Shown: piece by piece, positions 47,817-57,635 of the stretch
How the letters are laid out: every line of letters starts with the position of its first letter
How positions within the stretch are numbered: position 1 is the stretch's first letter
Source: Dinoroseobacter shibae DFL 12 = DSM 16493
GTDB lineage: Bacteria; Pseudomonadota; Alphaproteobacteria; Rhodobacterales; Rhodobacteraceae
Assembly (NCBI RefSeq): GCF_000018145.1
Contig: NC_009955.1
Coordinates: 62,001 to 126,000, forward strand
DNA: 64,000 nucleotides
Direction of reading: 5' to 3'
The notes under the pieces: generated by a model
What the model saw: only the letters and a program-made list of their open reading frames with translations
Database searches by the model: none
Told to the model about the DNA's origin: nothing
Made by a program: the position numbers and the translations under genes

Positions 47817-48656
47817 CTATTTGGCGCGCGCCGCTGCCGGTTGCAGGTCCGTGCGCGCGGTGGACGTGTCGACACCGGGCAACAGCACCTCGAGATCTTC
47901 GTATTGAAGGTCCTTTTTCTGATGCGCGTCGCTGTCGCCGTTGAACATCGTTCCCCAGAACCCTCGGTCAAGATCGCTTGTCCCGAAAATCCAGTCTCCG
48001 ATCGGGAAGGTGAGATTGAAATTCTTGGTCTGCATCAATCCCAGAACGTGATGGATATAGTGCATCCGCCGTATGGTGTTGATCAGCGGCACGTGCCGCA
48101 GGTAGGGGCTCTTTTCGTCGTCCAGATGCGACAGCGTATGTACGAATTCGTAGAACAGGTAATAGCCGGACATCGAAATGACGATCAGGTAGGCCGCGTT
48201 GGATGAGACCAGCCAATTGGCGAGCAGCGCCGGCGGAATCGAGAGCAGCACGAAGGCGACCGGCGCCAGCGGCGGGAACAGCAGCGCCCGCCATTCCTTG
48301 TGGCCCTTGTAGCCAAGATCGTGATGCGTGAAGAACTGGTGATGCGTGGTGCAGTGCCGCTTGTAGACCATCTTCAGCCCCGGCACGGGCCTGTGCATGA
48401 TCCAGCGATGCGCCGAATATTCCGCCAGGTTGCCGACGAGAGCGAATATCGGGATCAACGCCCATTCCCACGGTGCGGGATTGTTCAATTGGCTGATGGA
48501 ATAGGCCAGCGCGCCTAATGTCAGGACCAGAGTGAATCCAAGATGATAAAGACCGTGATACCACGACGGCGTATCCGCAACGAATTGCTTGCGGTATTTG
48601 CGCTGGCGGTCCTGTTCGCGCGCGTCACGCTCGGGCGATTGGGTGAAATGGGGCAT
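47817..48656 (-). CDS. Sterol desaturase/fatty-acid hydroxylase family protein
   Basis: I start at MPHFTQSPERDAREQDRQRK; an upstream ATG adds ten residues. The 279-residue membrane protein has the histidine clusters of the di-iron family: HRWIMHRP, HCTTHHQFFTHHD, HTLSH and MHYIHHVLG. These bind two iron ions and hydroxylate or desaturate lipids. About four helices are seen. The substrate is unknown; it may be a fatty acid, carotenoid or hopanoid. It sits alone between mobile elements. Confidence 0.87.
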   Translation of the reverse strand: MPHFTQSPERDAREQDRQRKYRKQFVADTPSWYHGLYHLGFTLVLTLGALAYSISQLNNPAPWEWALIPIFALVGNLAEYSAHRWIMHRPVPGLKMVYKRHCTTHHQFFTHHDLGYKGHKEWRALLFPPLAPVAFVLLSIPPALLANWLVSSNAAYLIVISMSGYYLFYEFVHTLSHLDDEKSPYLRHVPLINTIRRMHYIHHVLGLMQTKNFNLTFPIGDWIFGTSDLDRGFWGTMFNGDSDAHQKKDLQYEDLEVLLPGVDTSTARTDLQPAAARAK

Positions 48657-50170
48657 GGCAGTCCTCCGGTATGGCTGATTTCGCATTGGCCTCCGGTGTA
48701 TCCCGCAGCGCCGGCGCGGTCGTTCTCACCGGGCGTGGGAAATTCTCATCTGGAACTTTTTTTGAACGAACGGACAGGTTTGCAGACCGGGTAGGTGCAA
48801 TCATCTAGCCCGAATAATTCACGACGCCGGTGTCATTGCCGGGAAGCCCCTGTTTTGCGCGAGCATTCGATGACGAGCGCGAGCGCAATCGGCGTCCGGG
48901 CTTTCACGGCGGACGGCGGTGTCATCTGGGACTTTCGGTTTGCTGTTTCAGGGTGAGCGGGGCGTGATGTCTGCGTCATGTCGGGTGTGGCGGTGCGAGT
49001 TCGTCGAACAGAAGGCGGATGAGGCTCTGGCGCGGGCACGAAGCTGGCAGCGTTATTATGATCCGGGTTTTCTTCTCGACGATGGTGGCGGCCAGTTTGG
49101 CCAGGTGCAGTCGCAACGTGTCGAACTGGGCTTTCCGCCACGGGGAGCGTTTCGGACAGACCGCCCGCAATGTCCACCACAGCCAGTAGGCGCACCCGTG
49201 CAGCATGAGCCGCATCTGATTGGCGCTGGCCTTCGAGCAGGACGTGCGGTCGGAGGCGAGATGGCTCTTCCAGCCCTTGATGTGGTTCTCGGCCTGGCCG
49301 CGCGCGGAGTAGAGCTTTTCGTAGAGATGCGTGCCACGCGAGCCCATCAGATTGGTCACGATGAAGCGGGTGTCGCGTCCCAAGGGGCCCACCTCGACCC
49401 GGGCAATGACGCGACGGGTTTTCGACCACGACCGTGCCGCGTAGGAGAATGTCTTGAAACGGCGAAGTTTCTGGCCCTTGCGCACATAGCGTTCTGCCGT
49501 GGAGGCCTCCAGGGTTTGCACATGCTCCCGCAGGTGTGCATTTTTCGACAAGCCGAACACGAAACGCAGCCCGAGGCTGTCGCACAGGTCCAGAACCTCC
49601 GGGGTGCCGTAGTGGCTGTCGGCCAGCAGCAGGATCCCGGTCGTGGGCCAATGGCGGCGGATCGCCCGGATCAGTCGCCGGATATGGCCTGCGCTTTCTT
49701 TGCCCGCAGCACGGCGCCTACAAGACGCCCGTCACCATCAAAGACCACGATAGGCTGGAAACCGTATTCGTCATAGTGGGCATTGAACAAGCGCAGCTGC
49801 TGGTGGCCGTGAACGGAATCGAAAGTGTCGTCGATATCCAGCACGATCTGTCGGGGCGCACGCGCAAAGGAAGCGCAATAGGACCGCACCATCTCATGCG
49901 CCATCCGGATGAGCGCCCGCCTGTTGGCCAGGTTTTCCATCCGCGAGATCGTGGGTTGTGAGCACAGCGCCGCCCCGGTCTCGGGATCACGCTCGAGAGC
50001 GAGCTTGAACGCCGGATCATCGCGCAGATCGGCGGCATCGTTGCCGTCCTCATATCCGACCGCGATCATCATGATCCGGAACCGGATGATGTCTTTCAGG
50101 CTGTGCTGCACCTTGCCCGGCTCACGCAGATTGAATCGCCCCGGTTTTACCGGAGACCTATAGCTTCATT

Positions 50171-51076
50171 TCACGCGACCATATCGAGCACTTCGCGGTA
50201 TGCATAGAAGTTGTCTTCAGCCTCTGCTGGCGGGATGTTTCCGATGGGTCCAAGCAGGCGCCGGTTGTTGAACCAATCGACCCAGCCGAGTGTCGCCATT
50301 TCCAGATCCTGCATATTGCGCCACGGTCCTTGACGATGGACCAGCTCGGTTTTGTATAGACCATTGATCGTTTCTGCGAGGGCGTTGTCATAGGAATCCC
50401 CGACGCTGCCGACCGATGGCTCGATGCCAGCTTCGGCCAGACGCTCGGTATAGCGAATGGATAAATATTGCCCGCCACGATCCGAGTGGTGGACCAAGCC
50501 GCTCTTTTGGACCGGCCGTCGATCATGCAGGGCCTGTTCAAGAGCATCGAGAACAAAGTCTGTTTTGGCCGACCGTGAGACCCGCCAGCCGACGATGCGA
50601 TCTGCAAACGTGTCGATGACGAAGGCAACATAGACAAAGCCCTGCCATGTCGACACGTAGGTAAAATCGCTGACCCAGAGGAGGTTCGGGGCTGGTGCCC
50701 GGAACACGCGGTTCACCTTGTCACGCGGACAAGGCGCTGACGTGTCAGGGACGGTTGTTTTGACCACCTTGCCGCGCACAGCCCCACGGATGCCGATATG
50801 TTTCATCAGCCGCTCCACCGTGCAGCGCGCCAGCTCAAAGCCCTCGCGCTTCAGCTGATGCCATGCCTTACGGACCCCGTAGACCTGATAATTCTCATCC
50901 CAGACACGTTTGATCTCCGGGCGCAGCTCCGTATCCCGCTGATGCCGGGCCGAAGCTTTGGACGGATCAGCGAGGCACGCCAGGTGGTGATAGAATGTTG
51001 ACGGCGCGATCGGCAGCACCCTGCAGATCGACTCGACACCGTAAACAACGCGCTGATCCTCAATGAAGGCGATCAT
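50171..51076 (-). CDS. IS3-family transposase OrfB (DDE integrase)
   Basis: A 301-residue protein with an HTH_21 region ([34 protein letters not shown]) and an rve integrase core. Catalytic residues lie in [34 protein letters not shown], and the Glu in [20 protein letters not shown]. It starts at ATG, overlapping the orfA stop by 4 bases. Complete. Confidence 0.92.
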   Translation of the reverse strand: MIAFIEDQRVVYGVESICRVLPIAPSTFYHHLACLADPSKASARHQRDTELRPEIKRVWDENYQVYGVRKAWHQLKREGFELARCTVERLMKHIGIRGAVRGKVVKTTVPDTSAPCPRDKVNRVFRAPAPNLLWVSDFTYVSTWQGFVYVAFVIDTFADRIVGWRVSRSAKTDFVLDALEQALHDRRPVQKSGLVHHSDRGGQYLSIRYTERLAEAGIEPSVGSVGDSYDNALAETINGLYKTELVHRQGPWRNMQDLEMATLGWVDWFNNRRLLGPIGNIPPAEAEDNFYAYREVLDMVA

Positions 51077-51405
51077 CGCTTCAGTGGGCGGTCGAGTTCC
51101 GCCTGCGCAAAATAAGCTGATGCCTTGCGCAGGATCTCGTTCGCCTGGCGCAGTTCCCGGTTCTCGCGTTCGAGGGTCTTGATCCGGTCGCGTTCCTCGG
51201 TTGTCACGCCATCACGGATGCCGCTGTCCTTCTCAGCCTGTTTGACCCATTCGCGCAAAGTCTGGGGAATGCAGCCGATCTTGGGTGCGATGGCCGCTAT
51301 CGCGCCCGCCTGCGTTTCGTAGGAACCTTGATGCTCGAACACCATCCGGACCGCACGCGCGCGGACCTCTGGCGAGTAGCGATTTGCCATTTTGCTTTTT
51401 GTCAT
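51073..51405 (-). CDS. IS3-family transposase OrfA
   Basis: The start [20 protein letters not shown] has AAGGA at proper spacing. The 110-residue protein has a helix-turn-helix ([20 protein letters not shown]) and a C-terminal leucine zipper ([20 protein letters not shown]). A frame-shifted OrfAB fusion is the usual transposase; the ATGA overlap with orfB fits coupled or shifted translation. Confidence 0.9.
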   Translation of the reverse strand: MTKSKMANRYSPEVRARAVRMVFEHQGSYETQAGAIAAIAPKIGCIPQTLREWVKQAEKDSGIRDGVTTEERDRIKTLERENRELRQANEILRKASAYFAQAELDRPLKR

Positions 51406-51771
51406 AACCATCATCCTTACTTAAGTTGATGGTCTCCGACAAACTCGGGGCGATTCAGATCCGTGAGGCAAGACGCAACCAGACCCGCCAGATCGGCCCG
51501 GCGTTCGACCTCTCGCAAGAGCGTCAGACCGGCATCGGAGCTCATCTCCGCGCCGTCAAAATTGAGCAGGATGGGTTTGCCGTTCAAGGGTGACAAAGCG
51601 GGTGTGGTGGAGCTAGACTGAATCATGGTGAGGGAGCCTGCCTTGAAAACTGAAATTTCTGGCTTCAACAACCGAAAAATACCTGCTTTCGAAAGCTTAT
51701 GCCATCCTCACCACATCTTCATGAATTATTCGGGCTAGGAAAGCAGGTGCCAATTGGCCTAACCTTGCGCG

Positions 51772-52608
51772 ATGAAGCATTCGATGGACCTGACAGAGGG
51801 CGCCGAGATCTTGGCCGGGCGTTTTGGCCGGGCGGCGCTGTTGTCGCTCAAGGATCGGCTGACCGCCCATGCCCATGCGCAGACCCATCTGATCATCAAA
51901 CTCGGTGGCCCCGACCAGGTTTTTGTCGTCGATGGCCAGACCGTTCCGCTGACAGCGGACCGCGCCGTGGTGGTCAACCCGTGGCAAGAGCATCACTATA
52001 CGCCGACTGACACGGCTGCGATATCGTCCTATCTCGCGCTGTACATCAATCCCGGCTGGCTGCGCCGGGCCAGCGACCTGTTCGATGGCTGCGGCCTGCC
52101 GGGTTTCTTTGAACGCCCGTCGATCCGGGTTGACGAACGCGCGCAAGGGTTGGCGCGTGAATTGCGTGATCTTATCCACGCACTGGAGGGCCGCAACGAA
52201 CGGGCCGAGGACGTGATCGTGGCGCTGATGACCCATTTCGTGCGGGCCGAAAATGCCGGGCGCAAGGCCGCGCAGGGTTTTGTCGATTTCCGAATACGGC
52301 GGGCGGTCGAGCAGATGCAGGACAATCCTGACCAACAATACGATCTGGACGCATTGGCCCGTAGCGTCGGTCTGTCACGATCGCGCTTCAACGTATTGTT
52401 CAAGGATACCGTCGGCGTCGGGCCGGGCATCTATGGAAACGCGATCAGGATCGAGGCCGCGGTATCGGCATTGGCCGACCGGGCCAGCGCGCAGGATGTC
52501 GCGGCCGATCTCGGCTTCAGTTCGCCGGGGAATTTCAATCGGTTCTTCCGGTATCACACCGGCGTGTCGCCGGCAAAATTCAAACGGTCCCTGCACGACA
52601 TCGGCTGA
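51772..52608 (+). CDS. AraC-family regulator (first of two paralogues)
   Basis: A 278-residue regulator with an N-terminal cupin-like ligand domain (AHAHAQTHLIIKLGG, VVVNPWQEHHYTP) and a C-terminal double helix-turn-helix (LDALARSVGLSRSRFNVLFK; VAADLGFSSPGNFNRFFRYH). It is clearly related to the AraC protein at 61688. It converges with the TRAP permease gene, the two stops being 2 bases apart. The IS1380 end lies only 33 bases upstream, so its native promoter is probably lost. The initiating ATG could be 12 bases further down. Confidence 0.88.
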   Translation: MKHSMDLTEGAEILAGRFGRAALLSLKDRLTAHAHAQTHLIIKLGGPDQVFVVDGQTVPLTADRAVVVNPWQEHHYTPTDTAAISSYLALYINPGWLRRASDLFDGCGLPGFFERPSIRVDERAQGLARELRDLIHALEGRNERAEDVIVALMTHFVRAENAGRKAAQGFVDFRIRRAVEQMQDNPDQQYDLDALARSVGLSRSRFNVLFKDTVGVGPGIYGNAIRIEAAVSALADRASAQDVAADLGFSSPGNFNRFFRYHTGVSPAKFKRSLHDIG

Positions 52609-52609
52609 T

Positions 52610-53872
52610 TCAGTCGATCAACACCAGCGTCAGCGCGGGCCAGACCGAGACCAGCAAAAGGATCACCAGCGCCGCCAGAAGGAAAGGCGCGAGCGGTTTC
52701 ATGATGCTCATCGGTTTGCAGTTCGACACCTGTGCGGTCACGTATAGCGCGGTGCCGACCGGCGGGGTCAAGAGGCCGATCACGAGGTTGAGGCAGACGG
52801 CGACACCGAAATGGAACGGGTCGATCCCGTAGCTCAGCATGGCGATCGGCAGCATGATCGGCACCACCAGGATCAGCGCCGCGATGGCGTCGATCACGGT
52901 GCCCACCAGCAACAGCATCACGTTGAGCAGCAGCATGAACACGATCGGGTTCTCGGTCAGCGTCACCAGATAGGCGGCCAGGTTCTGCGGTATCTTCTCG
53001 TAGACGATGATCCAGCCGAACACGTTGGCTGTGGCGACCAGGAACAGCACCATCGACGAACTGGCCAGCAGGCGCACCAACATGCCCGGAATGTGCGAGG
53101 GATCGAACTCGCGGTGGAAAGCCCAGCCGACGATGATCGCGGCGACCGACGCGACCGCGGCGGATTCGGTCGGGGTGGCGATGCCCCCCGCGATCCCGCC
53201 GATGATGACCACCGGGATGGACAGCGACGGGAGCGCCCGCAGGATGTGCGATACCGCCATGCCGCGCGACAGCTTCGCTTCCGTGGGGTAGGTGTAGAAA
53301 AAGCCCAGGACCACGACGACAAGGATGAACGCGGCTCCCATCAGCAGGCCGGGAATGATCCCGGCGATGAACATATCGCCGATGCTGATCTGCGCCAGAA
53401 CGCCGTAGATCACGAAGAGCATCGACGGCGGAATGATCGGCGACATCAGCCCGCCCGCCGCGGTCACGGCGGCGGCGAAGTTCCGGTCATAGCCACGCTT
53501 GACCATCTCGGGCACCATCACATGGCCCATCACCGCGATCTGCGCGTTGGTCGAGCCAATGATGGCGGCCATGAACATGTTGGCGACAAGGTTGATGTAG
53601 GCCAGCCCGCCGCGCAGCGACCCGACAAAGACGCTGGCAAATTTGACCAGACGCTTGGTGATGCCGCCCTCGTTCATCAGCTCGCCCACCAGCATGAAGA
53701 GCGGGATCGCCAGCAGCCCGTATTTCTCCAGCCCGCCATACAATTGTTGCGGATAGGACAGGAACAGCACGTCGTTGCCGCTGGCCCAGATGTAGATCAT
53801 CGCGGTGATCGCCAGCACCAGCGCGATGGGCACGCCGGCAAACAGCAGCAGGCCGAAGGAAAGCGGAACCAT
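52610..53872 (-). CDS. TRAP transporter large permease (DctM type)
   Basis: A 420-residue protein with about twelve helices and DctM motifs: FMLVGELMNEGGITKRLVKF, TNAQIAVMGHVMVPEMVKRG, and GGLMSPIIPPSMLFVIYGVL. The N-terminal GTIIPPS-like loop (PIIPPSM) is the sodium and substrate region. Its start overlaps the stop of the small permease gene. It forms the channel of a sodium-driven solute importer. Confidence 0.93.
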   Translation of the reverse strand: MVPLSFGLLLFAGVPIALVLAITAMIYIWASGNDVLFLSYPQQLYGGLEKYGLLAIPLFMLVGELMNEGGITKRLVKFASVFVGSLRGGLAYINLVANMFMAAIIGSTNAQIAVMGHVMVPEMVKRGYDRNFAAAVTAAGGLMSPIIPPSMLFVIYGVLAQISIGDMFIAGIIPGLLMGAAFILVVVVLGFFYTYPTEAKLSRGMAVSHILRALPSLSIPVVIIGGIAGGIATPTESAAVASVAAIIVGWAFHREFDPSHIPGMLVRLLASSSMVLFLVATANVFGWIIVYEKIPQNLAAYLVTLTENPIVFMLLLNVMLLLVGTVIDAIAALILVVPIMLPIAMLSYGIDPFHFGVAVCLNLVIGLLTPPVGTALYVTAQVSNCKPMSIMKPLAPFLLAALVILLLVSVWPALTLVLID

Positions 53873-54441
53873 TACGCGACCTCCCTATCGGACCCCAGCG
53901 GGCCGGTTTCGGGGCCGCCGTAAGCGGTCTGAGCCAGGTTGTTCAGCGCATGAACGGACGCGCCGAAGGCAAAAATCGGTACGATCAGCCAGAGCCAGAA
54001 TTTCGGCACGCCCAGCGTGGTGCTGACCTCGGAGTAGATGAAATTGAAGGTCGCACCGGAAAACGCGCCGGTATCGAAGCCATGCCGGGCCAGCGTGATG
54101 GGATCGAACCAGTTCCAGGCCAAGGCGAACAGGACGCAAAAGAACACCAGCACGGCCAGATCCGTTGCGATCAGGAGTGCGCGCGCCACAGGGCCGCGCA
54201 GCATGTCCGGCACAAAGGTGACGGCGACGCTCTGGCGATGGTGGATTGCCGCCGAAGCGCCGAGGAAGGTCATCCAAACCATCGAGGTTATCGCCGCCTC
54301 GTCTACCCAGAACAGCGCCTTGGCAAAGCTGCGGGTGACAACGTTGAGCAGGATCAGCGCCGTCGTGACCGCACCGAGCGCGGCGCCGATCAACACTTCG
54401 ATCCGGGCGATGCCGGTACTCAATTTACGCAGTATTTCCAT
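53872..54441 (-). CDS. TRAP transporter small permease (DctQ type)
   Basis: A 189-residue protein with four helices. Typical DctQ features: VTRSFAKALFWVDEAAITSM, MTFLGASAAIHHRQSVAVTF, and a last helix around FWLWLIVPIFAFGASVHALN. It overlaps the DctM gene by one base and follows the binding-protein gene by about 60 bases. It bridges the large permease and the binding protein. Confidence 0.9.
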   Translation of the reverse strand: MEILRKLSTGIARIEVLIGAALGAVTTALILLNVVTRSFAKALFWVDEAAITSMVWMTFLGASAAIHHRQSVAVTFVPDMLRGPVARALLIATDLAVLVFFCVLFALAWNWFDPITLARHGFDTGAFSGATFNFIYSEVSTTLGVPKFWLWLIVPIFAFGASVHALNNLAQTAYGGPETGPLGSDREVA

Positions 54442-54502
54442 GACGCCTGTCCTATCGACCGGTCGGAAGTTTACCCCGACCGGCCTTCTACCAGATTGCG
54501 GT

Positions 54503-55483
54503 TCAGAATGCAGCCGCTTCGGCGCGCAGCGCGTCGATCACGTCTTTCTGATCGGCCCAGACTTCTTCCCAGCGTGACGTGACATCGCCGAAAAACGCCG
54601 GGTCAACCTTGCGCACTTCGATGCCGGTCTCTTCGATCTGTGCGATCAGCTTCGGTTCGGCCTCGACGTAGTGATCCATCAGATCGGACAGGGCCGCACG
54701 CATGTGTTCGCGGACCATCTGCTTGTCCTCATCGGAGAGTTCCGCCCAGACGCGGCCGGACACCAGCCCGACCATCGGGAACATCGCGTGGTTGGTCAGC
54801 AGAAGATGATCGGCGCGTTCGTAGAACTTGAAGTTGACGACCAGCTCGGCGTCGATGTCCATTGCGTCCACCTGGCCGTTGGCCAGCGCGTCGTAGACAT
54901 CGGGCAACGGCATTGGCGTGGGCGCAATTCCCAGCAGGTCGTAGAAATCGCGGAACGGCTTGAACGGTGTGATCCGCATCTTCAGGCCTTCGAGATCGCC
55001 GAGGTTCTCGACCGGCGCGGTCGCCATCATCTGCCGCATGGCGGCCAGACCGTAGCCGATGCCGACGACGCCCATCTCCTGCGGAAGCCGGTCGAGCAAT
55101 GCCTGCGTGGTGTCGCCCTTGAGTATCTTGGCCGCTTCGCCCGTGTCCTCGACAAGGAACGGCGTGTAGAGCGCGCCGAAGGCCGGGATACGGTTTGACA
55201 CGTCGGCAATGGTCAGAAAGGCGAAATCCAGAGCGCCGGTCTGCAACTGCTGGACCATCTGTTCCTCGCTGCCCAATTGGCCGGCGGGGAAAACCTCGAC
55301 GCTGTGCGCGCCGCCCGATGCCTCGGCAAGATCCGCGGCAAAGGCGCGTGCGGCCTCGTTCCAGGCATGGCCCGACGGCACGATCGTGCCCAGTCGGAAA
55401 TCCTTGGCCTCGGCGATGCCGGCGCTCGAAAGGCCCAGTGTCAGGGCCGTCAGGGCTGCTTTTGAAAAGCGGTTGAAAGTCAT
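54503..55483 (-). CDS. TRAP transporter substrate-binding protein (DctP type)
   Basis: A 326-residue periplasmic protein with a signal peptide of about 26 residues (ending SSAGIAEA). The DctP fold shows FRLGTIVPSGHAWNEAARAF, VEVFPAGQLGSEEQMVQQLQ, and KMRITPFKPFRDFYDLLGIA, where Arg normally binds a substrate carboxylate. That Arg suggests an organic acid ligand. It follows the SDR gene by 43 bases and should be co-transcribed with it. Confidence 0.92.
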   Translation of the reverse strand: MTFNRFSKAALTALTLGLSSAGIAEAKDFRLGTIVPSGHAWNEAARAFAADLAEASGGAHSVEVFPAGQLGSEEQMVQQLQTGALDFAFLTIADVSNRIPAFGALYTPFLVEDTGEAAKILKGDTTQALLDRLPQEMGVVGIGYGLAAMRQMMATAPVENLGDLEGLKMRITPFKPFRDFYDLLGIAPTPMPLPDVYDALANGQVDAMDIDAELVVNFKFYERADHLLLTNHAMFPMVGLVSGRVWAELSDEDKQMVREHMRAALSDLMDHYVEAEPKLIAQIEETGIEVRKVDPAFFGDVTSRWEEVWADQKDVIDALRAEAAAF

Positions 55484-55526
55484 TGTCTTCCTCCTCCAGA
55501 ATTCATTTCAGATGCTGTGGGCATGC

Positions 55527-56285
55527 TCAGTGCATGACAGAGCCGCCGTCGATCACGGTGACTTCGCCGGTCATGAATGCGGCATCGTCCGAGACCAGGA
55601 ACAGCAGCGGGCCGACGAGGTCTTGGGGCAGTTGATCGCGCTTGATCGCCCGGCTGGCCATCACCGGCGCACTCAGCTTTTCCAAGAGCTCGGGGCTGGC
55701 GACGACCTGTTCGGACAGCACCAGGCCGGGGGCCAGCGTGTTGACGGTGATCCCGTCCTCGCCCACTTCGCGCGCCAGGGCGCGGGTCATGGCGATCACG
55801 GCGCCTTTCGAGGTGACGTAATGCAGGAAATTCGGTGTGCCCTTGTAGGCGGTGCCCGACGCGATGTTGACGATGCGTCCGTATTTCCCGGCCCGCATAT
55901 GCGGCACGACGGCGCGGGCGCACAGGAACGGGCCCTTGACGTTGACCGCCATCAGCTTGTCCCATTCCTCGGGCGAGATGTCCTCGAACGGCTTGGCGCG
56001 CAGCGAGGCCCAGATGGCCGCGTTGTTTATCAGAATATCAACGCCGCCCCATTTCGCGACGGTTGCGTCGACCATCGCCGCAACGCTGCTTTCGTCGCTG
56101 ACATCGGTCTGCATGAAGTCCGCGGTGCCGCCCTGGGCCGAGATCCGTGATGCGGTGGGGTTTCCGTCGAGAATGTCGGCGATCATCACCTTGGCGCCTT
56201 CATCCGCAAGCGCCTGAGCATAGACGGCACCGATGCCTTGGGCCGCCCCTGTGATAATCGCAACTTTTCCGTCAAGCCGAGGCAT
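55527..56285 (-). CDS. Short-chain dehydrogenase/reductase (SDR)
   Basis: The start is MPRLDGKVAIITGAAQGIGA; a longer frame adds six residues. The 252-residue protein has the NAD(P) loop TGAAQGIG, the NNAA motif, catalytic Ser in VNIASGTAYKG, and Tyr-x-x-x-Lys as YVTSK. It ends in VTVIDGGSVMH, like classical SDRs. Being upstream of dctPQM, it may oxidise an alcohol brought in by the transporter. It is divergent from the TIGR02444-type gene, with a shared region of 183 bases. Confidence 0.92.
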   Translation of the reverse strand: MPRLDGKVAIITGAAQGIGAVYAQALADEGAKVMIADILDGNPTASRISAQGGTADFMQTDVSDESSVAAMVDATVAKWGGVDILINNAAIWASLRAKPFEDISPEEWDKLMAVNVKGPFLCARAVVPHMRAGKYGRIVNIASGTAYKGTPNFLHYVTSKGAVIAMTRALAREVGEDGITVNTLAPGLVLSEQVVASPELLEKLSAPVMASRAIKRDQLPQDLVGPLLFLVSDDAAFMTGEVTVIDGGSVMH

Positions 56286-56468
56286 CTGCCGCTCCTTTCG
56301 CATGAGCTTCCGGCAAACTACGGACCGAAAGTGTTAAAGAACATTAATCAATACTTAATATGTCTATCATGAACCGCTATGGCACATCCGGGATCCTGGA
56401 TTGCCGATCCCGGGCGCGTGCGCCATCCTATGGGACAGACGCAAATGCACCGGAGGCGGCGACGTCTT

Positions 56469-56945
56469 ATGTCCGATCACGCTTTCTGGCAATATTCGCT
56501 GGACAGATATGGCCGCAAGGGTGTGCCGGAAATTTGCCTGTCGCTTCAGGATGAACGTGGCGCGGATGTGAACCTCGTGCTGTTCGCGCTGTGGCTCGCA
56601 CAGGAGGGCCGCAGCCTCGGCCCGGACGACGCCGAAAATTGCGTGGCCGCAGTGCGCGACTGGCACGGTTCGGTCGTGGTGCCGATGCGTGGCGTGCGCC
56701 GCTGGCTGAAGGATCGCGATGTTGAGGACACGGCGGCGCGCGACCGCCTGCGGGACGCCGTCAAGACCTGGGAAATCGAGGCGGAACGGATGGAGCAGGA
56801 CATGCTGTTCCGGCTGATCCACGACGGTTCGCTGGCGCCTGATCGCGATGCGCGGCCGGTTGCGGCACGTATGGCGGCCAATCTGGCGGCGGTCGGTGTG
56901 GCCCGCGCGCCGCAGGTGAACCGGCTTATCGAGCTGTGCCTTTGA
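56469..56945 (+). CDS. TIGR02444/DUF2390-family protein
   Basis: The start is MSDHAFWQYSLDRYGRKGVP. The 158-residue soluble helical protein has the family pattern CLSLQDERGADVNLVLFALW and VVVPMRGVRRWLKDRD. Function is unknown. Its 3' end overlaps the convergent UbiX gene by 20 bases. It is probably a resident housekeeping gene and not part of the catabolic pathway. Confidence 0.85.
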   Translation: MSDHAFWQYSLDRYGRKGVPEICLSLQDERGADVNLVLFALWLAQEGRSLGPDDAENCVAAVRDWHGSVVVPMRGVRRWLKDRDVEDTAARDRLRDAVKTWEIEAERMEQDMLFRLIHDGSLAPDRDARPVAARMAANLAAVGVARAPQVNRLIELCL

Positions 56946-57519
56946 CGTCGCCATCCTTCCAGCGCCGCACCGTGCCGGTATCAAGGTCGAACTGGTCCAG
57001 CACGCGCCCGACGCTGTGGTCGATCATCTCGGCCAGCGAGGCGGGGTTGGCGTAGAAGGCCGGCACCGGCGGCGCGATCACCGCGCCGATTTCGGCAAGG
57101 GTCGTCAGGGTTCGCAGGTGGCCCAGATGCAGCGGCGTCTCGCGCACCATCAGCACCAGCCTGCGCCGTTCCTTCAGCACCACATCCGCGGCCCGCGTCA
57201 GCAGCGTCGAGGTCACGCCACCCGCGATCTCGGATGCGGACCTTATGGTGCAGGGTGCCACGACCATCCCAAGCGTCTTGAACGAGCCGCTGGATATCGC
57301 CGCGCCGATGTCCTCCTGCTTGTACCAGACATCGGCCAGCGCCTTTATGTCGGCAATCTTGCGGTCGGTTTCGTGTGCGATGGTGATCTCGGCAGAGCGG
57401 GACATCACCAGATGCGTCTCGACGGGCATGTCGCGCAGAATCTCAAGCAGCCGGATGCCATAGATGACACCCGAAGCTCCGGATATTCCGACGATCAGGC
57501 GCGGCGCTGACGAAACCAT
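56926..57519 (-). CDS. UbiX-type flavin prenyltransferase
   Basis: A 197-residue protein that makes prenylated FMN, the cofactor of UbiD-type decarboxylases. It has GISGASGVIYGIRLLEILRD (FMN loop), VMSRSAEITI, and VVAPCTIRSASEIAGGVTST. The region RRLVLMVRETPLHLGHLRTL is typical. It lies near the UbiD-type gene at 58678, separated by a LysR gene, so it probably serves that enzyme. Complete. Confidence 0.93.
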   Translation of the reverse strand: MVSSAPRLIVGISGASGVIYGIRLLEILRDMPVETHLVMSRSAEITIAHETDRKIADIKALADVWYKQEDIGAAISSGSFKTLGMVVAPCTIRSASEIAGGVTSTLLTRAADVVLKERRRLVLMVRETPLHLGHLRTLTTLAEIGAVIAPPVPAFYANPASLAEMIDHSVGRVLDQFDLDTGTVRRWKDGDVKGTAR

Positions 57520-57635
57520 GTCGATGATCCTCCCTTGACCCTGCTTGACCCTGCGTGGCGTCCGGGAGCGTCGAAAGCAAGAAAGGCGTCGTGATACGGG
57601 GGATCACGACGCCCTATATGGCCCCGAAAATGCTA

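Larger units (their letters stand above)
50132..51457 (-). mobile_element. IS3-family insertion sequence
   Basis: The ends TGAATCGCCCCGGTTTTACC (left, inward) and TGAATCGCCCCGAGTTTGTC (right, inward) both continue GGAGACC. GAT is repeated directly outside both ends (50129-50131 and 51458-51460), the 3-bp duplication expected for IS3. Removing the element and one GAT restores the IS1380 reading frame. It holds complete orfA and orfB. Confidence 0.9.
48976..51626 (-). pseudogene. IS1380-family transposase, interrupted
   Basis: The 5' part, MIQSSSTTPALSPLNGKPIL and FDGAEMSSDAGLTLLREVER, runs to ASCLTDL and is cut at 51457 by the IS3-type element. Across the insertion the frame would continue REPGKVQHSLKDIIRFRIMM. 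After residues VFDGDGRLVGAVLRA a frame shift near 49690 moves the reading to AGKESAGHIRRLIRAIRRHW, then LLLADSHYGTPEVLDLCDSL and the C-terminal YEKLYSARGQAENHIKGWKS. Both lesions make it non-functional. Confidence 0.85.
48805..51738 (-). mobile_element. IS1380-type element, frameshifted and split by an IS3 element
   Basis: Inverted ends CTAGCCCGAATAATTCACGA (48805-48824) and, read inward from the right, CTAGCCCGAATAATTCATGA (51738-51719) match at 19 of 20. The transposase inside is broken. No target duplication is seen. The right end is 33 bases before the AraC gene at 51772. Confidence 0.8.

Noticed and set aside
52811..53923. A 370-codon His/Gln/Asp-rich plus-strand frame opposite the TRAP permease
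   Set aside because: Antisense of a hydrophobic membrane protein gives this composition; dctM is well supported.
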